Below are positions 59,318 to 64,000 of a stretch of DNA of 64,000 nt, piece by piece. The translations under genes were made by a program, and so were the position numbers. The stretch comes from Phenylobacterium sp. SCN 70-31 (GTDB taxonomy: Bacteria > Pseudomonadota > Alphaproteobacteria > Caulobacterales > Caulobacteraceae). The DNA lies in NCBI RefSeq assembly GCF_001724605.1, contig NZ_MEEX01000019.1, forward strand, positions 56,416-120,415, read 5' to 3'. Numbering within the stretch: the first letter of the stretch is position 1; every line of letters starts with the position of its first letter. The notes beneath the pieces were generated by a model. The model did not search any database and had not been told where the DNA came from. It saw only the letters and a list, made by a program, of their open reading frames with translations.

Positions 59318-61471
59318 TCAGGCGACGTCGCGCCGACGCACGGCCAGGACCGTCAGATCGTCGCTGGGCTCCCCCCCGGCTTCGAACTCGCGCACCACGG
59401 CCACCAGCGCATCGACCGCCGCGGCCGCCGATCCGGCCTGTCCGGCGCGAGCCACGGCCTCGAGGGTCCGCGCGCGGCCGAACAGATCGCCCGCCGGGCT
59501 CTCGGCCTCGGTCATGCCGTCGGTGAACGCCACCAGCAGTTCGCCGGGCTCCAGCCTGTGGGTCTCGATCGCATAGGGGAACCATGGCGCGGCGCACAGC
59601 GGGGGACCGCCGCGCAGCTCCAGTTCCCGCACGCCGCCACGGCCATCGGCCACCAGCGGGTTCTCGTGGCCCGCGCAGCACAGCTCCAGCGTCCCGTCCC
59701 CGGGATGCAGCACGCCCACAAGCACGGAAACCGCCATCGCCTGACGGTTGTCGCGCGCCAGCTCGGCGTTGATCTCGCGCACGGCCACGTCCAAGGGCGT
59801 CGCGGGGCGGACGAGAAGGCTGCGGGCCAGCGCCTTCGACAGGGCCATGAACAGCGAGGCCGGCACGCCCTTGCCCGTCACATCGCCCACCAGGAAGCAG
59901 ACGCGGCCATCGTCGAACGGAAAGGCGTCATAGAGGTCGCCTCCGACGGTCTTGGCGGGTTGCAGCACGGCGTCGATCTCGACGGCCGGCGAGATGCGAT
60001 CCAGTTCCCCGCGCGGCAGCAGCATCCCCGACTGGATCTCGCTCGCCGCGGCCAGCTCGCCCGAGATGCGCGCCGCCGACAGCCGCTCGTCGTCCAGGGC
60101 GTGACGCAGGCGGGCCTGGACGCGGCGACCTTCCACGAACAGCAGGGTGACCACCACCGCCGACGTCGCCGCGCCAGGGATCAGCATCGGATACGGATCT
60201 ATGACCATGTTGTTGAGGAAGGCCAGCCAGCTGGCGCCGAACGCCGCGGTCACCTCCACCGCCGCCCCGGCCAGCACCATCGCCAGCGAGGCGCGCGGGA
60301 CCATCAGCCACGAAAGTAGCGCCAGGGCGAGGCCCAGCCCCCACTCCAGAGCCGGCGCCCACGTGGGACGCGCCAGGGCGGCGCCGCGCAATATGGCGTC
60401 GACCGCCTGGGCCTGGACGAAGACGCCGTAGGTCTCGGCGTCCCGCGGCGTGGTCACCACATCGGAAGTGCCCGCCGCCGTCAGGCCGACCAGGACGATG
60501 GAGTCCCGGAACACGTCGGCCGCCACGCCCTGACGCAGCAGGTCCGCCGCCGACCATGTGGGGTAGGCGGACCGCGGCTGGCCCTCCGCCGTCGGTGGGC
60601 GGCCGGCGAAGCGCAGTTCCATGCGCCCGCCCGCATCCACCTTGACGCCGTGCTCGCCGACTCGGATGGCGGTCAGCCCCGCCGCGCCGCCTTCGAGCCG
60701 GATCTCGGACACGTCCTCGGCCACCCGAACGAGATCGAGCGCCAGACTCGGCGTGAGCGTCCCGGCCGCCCGGCCCAGGAGGGGCACCCGGCGGATGAGG
60801 CCGTCGGCGTCGGGCGGGCCGTTGGCCAGGCCGTGCCCGAGGGCGCGGCTGTCCAGGACCTCGATGTTGGCCACCACGTCCGGATAGGCTGGGATCGCCT
60901 TCGGCTGCGGACCGGAGAAGCTCGCCTCGGGCGGAAGCGGCGGCGGGCGTTCGGTCTCGTCGTCCCGATCGAAGGAATCGGCGTCGACGCCGGCGCGGGC
61001 CAGGACGACCGGCTGACGCGCGATCACCTCGCCGAAGACCGCGTCCATAGAGGGCAGAGCCGCGATCTCGCCGGCGGCGGCCGGCGACAGTTCGTGGCGG
61101 AAGATCGAGACGAAGTCGCCCGGCGCCTGACGGTCGGGCTCGGCGAACAGGAAGTCGAAGCCGATGGCGACCGCGCCCCGGTCGGCGATCTGTTCGGTCA
61201 GACGGGCCAGGGCGTAGCGCGACCAGGGCCAGCCCCCGACGGCCGCCAGGCTCTCGGCGTCGATGGCCACGACATGCACCCGCGCGCTGGGCTCGAGGGG
61301 CGGAGACACCCGCTGATAGGTGTCGATCAGCGGCTGACGCAGCGCCGGCCCCACGGCCAGCAGCAGCATCGCCCCGGCGAGCGCCGCCAGCAACCCGGCC
61401 GCCCGCACGCGCAGGCGCGCGCGAGGCTCCAGTTCGCCGAAGGGATCAGACCTCGACGACGAGTCCGTCAT
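59318..61471 (-). CDS. CHASE2-domain membrane sensor with SpoIIE (PP2C) phosphatase output
   Basis: A 717-residue receptor. One helix (~25-43) is followed by a large periplasmic CHASE2 domain (~45-355: 'RVHVVAIDAESLAAVGGWPWSRYALARLTEQIAD', 'AIGFDFLFAEPDR', 'IVLVGLTAAGTSDVVTTPRD'). Two or three helices (~375-450) and a short coiled coil precede a SpoIIE-type phosphatase (~480-715). Metal-binding/catalytic blocks are 'GGDLYDAFPFDDGRVCFLVGDVTGKGVPASLFM', 'AGHENPLV', 'VAFTDGMTEAE' and 'SDDLTVLAVR'. It likely dephosphorylates the STAS protein encoded two genes upstream. Its 5' end overlaps the MBL gene by 26 bases. Confidence 0.93.
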   Translation of the reverse strand: MTDSSSRSDPFGELEPRARLRVRAAGLLAALAGAMLLLAVGPALRQPLIDTYQRVSPPLEPSARVHVVAIDAESLAAVGGWPWSRYALARLTEQIADRGAVAIGFDFLFAEPDRQAPGDFVSIFRHELSPAAAGEIAALPSMDAVFGEVIARQPVVLARAGVDADSFDRDDETERPPPLPPEASFSGPQPKAIPAYPDVVANIEVLDSRALGHGLANGPPDADGLIRRVPLLGRAAGTLTPSLALDLVRVAEDVSEIRLEGGAAGLTAIRVGEHGVKVDAGGRMELRFAGRPPTAEGQPRSAYPTWSAADLLRQGVAADVFRDSIVLVGLTAAGTSDVVTTPRDAETYGVFVQAQAVDAILRGAALARPTWAPALEWGLGLALALLSWLMVPRASLAMVLAGAAVEVTAAFGASWLAFLNNMVIDPYPMLIPGAATSAVVVTLLFVEGRRVQARLRHALDDERLSAARISGELAAASEIQSGMLLPRGELDRISPAVEIDAVLQPAKTVGGDLYDAFPFDDGRVCFLVGDVTGKGVPASLFMALSKALARSLLVRPATPLDVAVREINAELARDNRQAMAVSVLVGVLHPGDGTLELCCAGHENPLVADGRGGVRELELRGGPPLCAAPWFPYAIETHRLEPGELLVAFTDGMTEAESPAGDLFGRARTLEAVARAGQAGSAAAAVDALVAVVREFEAGGEPSDDLTVLAVRRRDVA

Positions 61472-62408
61472 AGGCGCAGATCACCGACAGGGGCGGACGG
61501 TCGCCGCGGACCAGCTCTTCGTAGCGCACCGTCTCGGCGTGCATGCGCTGGATGTCCTCGTCGGTGTAGGTCGGCTCGTGGTGGAAGAGGGCCAGCGTCC
61601 GGGCGCCGGCCGCCTGGCACAAGTCGACGGCCACCACGTTGGACGAGTGGCCCCAGTCCTGCTTGAGACTGACGGTGTCGCCCAGGGAATACATGGTGTC
61701 GCAGATCACGAGATCGGCGTCGGCGAAGAAGGCCTCGAACGCCTTCTCAGCGTCCATGTTCTCCACCTTGTGCTCGGAATCCGTGGAGTAGATGACCACC
61801 TTGCCGTTCTTCTCGAAGCGATAGCCGTACGAGTCGTGGCTGTGGTGCTGGGCCGCCAGCGTCACGGTCAGGCCGGCGGCGTCGAACGGGACGCCGGGCT
61901 CGTGGACCTGGAACTCGAACTTCGCCCGCAGCCACTCGAACGGAACCGGAAACGAGATCTCCTCCTGCTGGCGCCGCAGGGCCGCCTCGGCGTCGGGGTG
62001 GCCGGAGTGGACCACGATCGTCGCGGCGGGATTGAAGGCCGGCCCGAAGAACGGGAAGCCCATGATGTGGTCCCAGTGCAGATGGGACAGGAAGAAATGG
62101 TAGACGGGCGGGCGCCCGCCCGCGATCCGCCGGAACGAGTCGATCCCGAACTCGCGCAGGCCCGAGCCCATGTCGCAGACGATGAACGCGCCATCGGCCC
62201 CCTCGACCTCGACGCAGGAGGTGGCGCCGCCATAGGTCCCGTAAGTGGAGAACGGCAGCGTTTCCGCGGCGAAGCGCGCAGCCTCAGCCGTGTCGGCGAA
62301 CGTCCGGCCGCCGGCGGCCGCGAGGGCCGCGGCGATCTTGCCCTGAACCGACCCGGCGGTCAGGGCCACCGGCAACGACCCGCGGGTTCCCCAGAAGCGC
62401 ACCCGCAT
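61446..62408 (-). CDS. MBL-fold metallo-hydrolase (PhnP / RNase Z-like)
   Basis: A 320-residue metallo-beta-lactamase-fold protein. The N-terminal 'MRVRFWGTRGSLPVA' and the metal motif 'FLSHLHWDHIMGFPFFGPAF' (HxHxDH near residue 107) are intact; further ligands lie in 'YSTDSEHK', 'ICDTMYSL' and 'LFHHEPTYTDEDI'. The related proteins act on phosphodiesters (cyclic nucleotides, RNA) but the substrate here is unknown. ATG 62408 is the family start. It lies between the STAS gene (2-bp gap) and the CHASE2-SpoIIE gene. Confidence 0.9.
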   Translation of the reverse strand: MRVRFWGTRGSLPVALTAGSVQGKIAAALAAAGGRTFADTAEAARFAAETLPFSTYGTYGGATSCVEVEGADGAFIVCDMGSGLREFGIDSFRRIAGGRPPVYHFFLSHLHWDHIMGFPFFGPAFNPAATIVVHSGHPDAEAALRRQQEEISFPVPFEWLRAKFEFQVHEPGVPFDAAGLTVTLAAQHHSHDSYGYRFEKNGKVVIYSTDSEHKVENMDAEKAFEAFFADADLVICDTMYSLGDTVSLKQDWGHSSNVVAVDLCQAAGARTLALFHHEPTYTDEDIQRMHAETVRYEELVRGDRPPLSVICAYDGLVVEV

Positions 62409-62410
62409 CG

Positions 62411-62731
62411 TCAGGCCTCGTCCACGATCTCGAACAGCATGTCGTAGCGGCTGATCTTCAGAATCTCGCGCATCTGCGCATTGGGGTTCGCCAACCGGAT
62501 CGGGACGCCCTCTCCCGCCTCGCGCTGGGCCATGGTGAGCGCCCGCAGACCGCGCGAGGCCATGAAGTCGAGACCTGTGAGATCCACCACCAGAGCCCCG
62601 ACGTCGCGCGCCTCGCGCGCGGCGGCCACGATCTGATCGGTGAAGGCATCGGCGGTGGTCGCATCCACCCGACCCGTCGGCGCGAAGATCAGACGGCCGC
62701 CAGCCTGGCGCACCGCGGATGCGAAGCTCAT
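62411..62731 (-). CDS. STAS-domain anti-sigma-factor antagonist
   Basis: A 106-residue single STAS domain. 'GRLIFAPTGRVDATTADAFTDQIVAAA' and 'GALVVDLTGLDFMASRGLRALTMAQREAGEG' fit the family; the Ser at about residue 59 (FMASRGL) is the expected phosphorylation site of SpoIIAA/RsbV proteins. It heads the STAS-MBL-CHASE2/SpoIIE set. The PP2C product and the HATPase protein from 57812-58324 could complete a partner-switching cycle. ATG at 62729-62731; the ~330-bp upstream gap is shared with the divergent receptor gene. Confidence 0.9.
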   Translation of the reverse strand: MSFASAVRQAGGRLIFAPTGRVDATTADAFTDQIVAAAREARDVGALVVDLTGLDFMASRGLRALTMAQREAGEGVPIRLANPNAQMREILKISRYDMLFEIVDEA

Positions 62732-63063
62732 TGGACATTCCGCCACGCGCGCTCGGCCGCGACGGTCCCCGATATCCCGTTTCTGAACGCCAGACTGAAG
62801 GCGCCGCTGCGGTGGGCGCAACAGGATTCGCGCAAGCGGCGCCTTGTGCGCAGGGACGGACGTGCGCGCGCAAGCGAAAGAGCCCGACGCCCCACAGCGG
62901 CGGACGGGGTTCCGTCGGGTCATCGCATGTTGCGACGAAGTCGCGTTCTTTGACCTTAGTTGGGCGAACAATGAGATTTGTGTGGCGGAGCCGCAACAAA
63001 CGCCATCACTATGGGCCAACTCAGGCCGGCCCGTTCCTAGAGGCTGCCGAGGGGAGGAAAGTA
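62732..63063 (+). promoter_or_regulatory. Divergent intergenic region before the TonB-dependent receptor gene
   Basis: About 330 bp without a coding frame of merit. Toward the receptor: TTGACC at 62950-62955, a GCGAC/GTCGC hairpin (62932-62936, 62940-62944) overlapping its upstream side, and a loose -10-like GAGATT at 62973-62978. A very strong ribosome site, GGGGAGGAAAG, ends 3 bases before the ATG at 63064. No riboswitch or Fur box was recognised. Confidence 0.35.
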
Positions 63064-64000
63064 ATGACGAAAAGCAGATTCTTCTGCGGCGGCTCCGTGC
63101 TGGCCGCGATGGTGGCGTGCGGCATGCCGGGCGCCGCGCTGGCCCAGAGCACTCCGACGGAGGTCGGGGAAGTGGTGGTCACCGGGTCGTTCATCCGGGG
63201 CACGCCCGAGGACGCGGCGCTGCCGGTCGAGGTGATCGGGGTCGACGAGCTTCAGCGGCGGGGCTCGCCGAGCACCATCGACCTGATCAAGGCCCTGCCG
63301 GTCAGCGGTCCGGTCCTGGGCGACACCAACCAGTTCTCCACAATCTCCGCAGCCTGGGCAGCCTGCGCACCCTCGTGCTGGTGAACGGCCGGCGCGTGGT
63401 CGCCTCGGCGGGCGCCGGCTCGGGCGGCGTCGACACCAACCTGCTTCCGGTCTCGGCCATCGGCCGCGTCGAGGTCCTGAAGGACGGCGCCGCGGCGACC
63501 TACGGCTCCGACGCCATCGCCGGCGTCGTGAACTTCATCACCCGCACCAATTTCGACGGCGCAGAAGTCAGCGGCGACTATCGCCTCGTGGACGGCTCCA
63601 AGGGCGACTACAATCTCAGCGCCATCTACGGAAAGCGCTTCGACAACGCCAGCTTCCTGGTCTCGGCGGGCTATCAGCATCGCTCGGAGTTGAAGACGAC
63701 CGACCGCGACTGGTCCTATCTGCCCTATCTGACCAACCCTTCGGGCTGGTCGGTGCTTGGGCAGCCGCCGTCCTTCCTGCCGCTCAGCGCCGCCGGCACG
63801 CCGGTCGCGGGCGTCCAGCGCGACGCCAACTGCGAGGCCGTCGGCGGCTACGCCGGCTTCACCGGAACGACGCCAGCCTGCTACTTCACCTACATTCCCT
63901 TCGACAATCTGGTCGAGGTCGAGAACCGCTACCACGTCTTCGCCCAGGTCGACGTCGACCTGAACGAGACCACCAAGTTCCATGCCGAGGCCTACTGGGC
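63064..64000 (+). pseudogene. TonB-dependent receptor, N-terminal part, frameshifted in the plug domain
   Basis: A TonB-dependent outer-membrane receptor that runs off the right edge. The start has a signal peptide (MTKSRFFCGGSVLAAMVACGMPGAALAQ) and a TonB box/plug opening ('TEVGEVVVTGSFIRGTPEDAALPVEVIGVDEL', 'STIDLIKALPVSGPVLGDTNQFST'). That frame then ends at a TGA at 63382-63384. From ~63342 a second frame resumes the family: 'NLRSLGSLRTLVLVNGRRVV', 'GRVEVLKDGAAATYGSDAIAGVVNFITR', and continues to 64000. The usual ~10 residues between FST and NLR are missing, so about 34 bases (3n+1) appear deleted. This is either a real mutation or a sequencing gap. Confidence 0.75.

Noticed and set aside
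1..64000. tRNA, rRNA, insertion sequence or integrase genes
   Set aside because: None was recognised by eye in any intergenic gap; a dedicated RNA scan could still find a small RNA.

Overview
The window is GC-rich, densely coded DNA from an alphaproteobacterium. It most resembles the Caulobacterales (Caulobacter / Phenylobacterium type). The pointers are a zauP-zapA division pair downstream of transketolase, an RTX protein with its own type I secretion genes beside O-antigen export genes, a TPR plus GT41 glycosyltransferase, a TonB-dependent receptor, and GC-rich palindromic intergenic elements. No tRNA, rRNA, CRISPR array, insertion sequence or prophage was seen. The genus is an inference from gene content only.

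Left part (1-15.9 kb): mostly core metabolism. A cut-off PhyH dioxygenase, an enoyl-CoA hydratase, a YghU-type glutathione transferase and NudC are followed by a lipid A/Kdo operon (MsbA-like exporter, DUF374 acyltransferase, zinc exporter, waaA, lpxK) whose genes mostly overlap start to stop. Then come a phosphotransferase, an SRPBCC protein, purD, a HisKA_2 kinase, a SemiSWEET and a TPR/GT41 glycosyltransferase.

Surface region (15.9-43.7 kb): a minus-strand operon builds a CDP-linked 6-deoxysugar (rfbF, rfbG, C-methyltransferase, 3,5-epimerase-like, ketoreductase-like SDR and two acyltransferases). Next are a sulfotransferase, an M23 peptidase, and an RTX protein with its ABC/HlyD secretion pair. 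After these come glycosyltransferases and a repeat protein sharing a 'YPDV...HYL' module, a second sulfotransferase-like protein, a methyltransferase, a three-gene polyprenyl-phosphate-sugar module (GT2, small EamA/SMR flippase, GT-C), and a Wzm/Wzt ABC exporter. Together they look like an O-antigen and secreted RTX-layer locus, comparable in concept to the Caulobacter S-layer/LPS region.

Right part (43.8-64 kb): oligoendopeptidase F, an S9 peptidase, purT, transketolase, zauP-zapA, a fatty acid desaturase, a candidate 6S RNA, 5-formyl-THF cyclo-ligase, a YmdB-type phosphoesterase and a hybrid histidine kinase. These lead into a locus of partner-switching parts: DUF1345 membrane protein, HATPase anti-sigma-like kinase, secreted FecR protein, OmpA lipoprotein, CHASE2-SpoIIE phosphatase, metallo-beta-lactamase-fold protein and STAS protein. 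The window ends in a TonB-dependent receptor whose plug domain is broken by an apparent short deletion and frameshift.

The most interesting items are the FecR/OmpA/CHASE2-SpoIIE/STAS locus, the shared YPDV-HYL module proteins, the CDP-C-methyl-sugar operon, a 16-bp tandem repeat directly in front of wzm, and the broken receptor.
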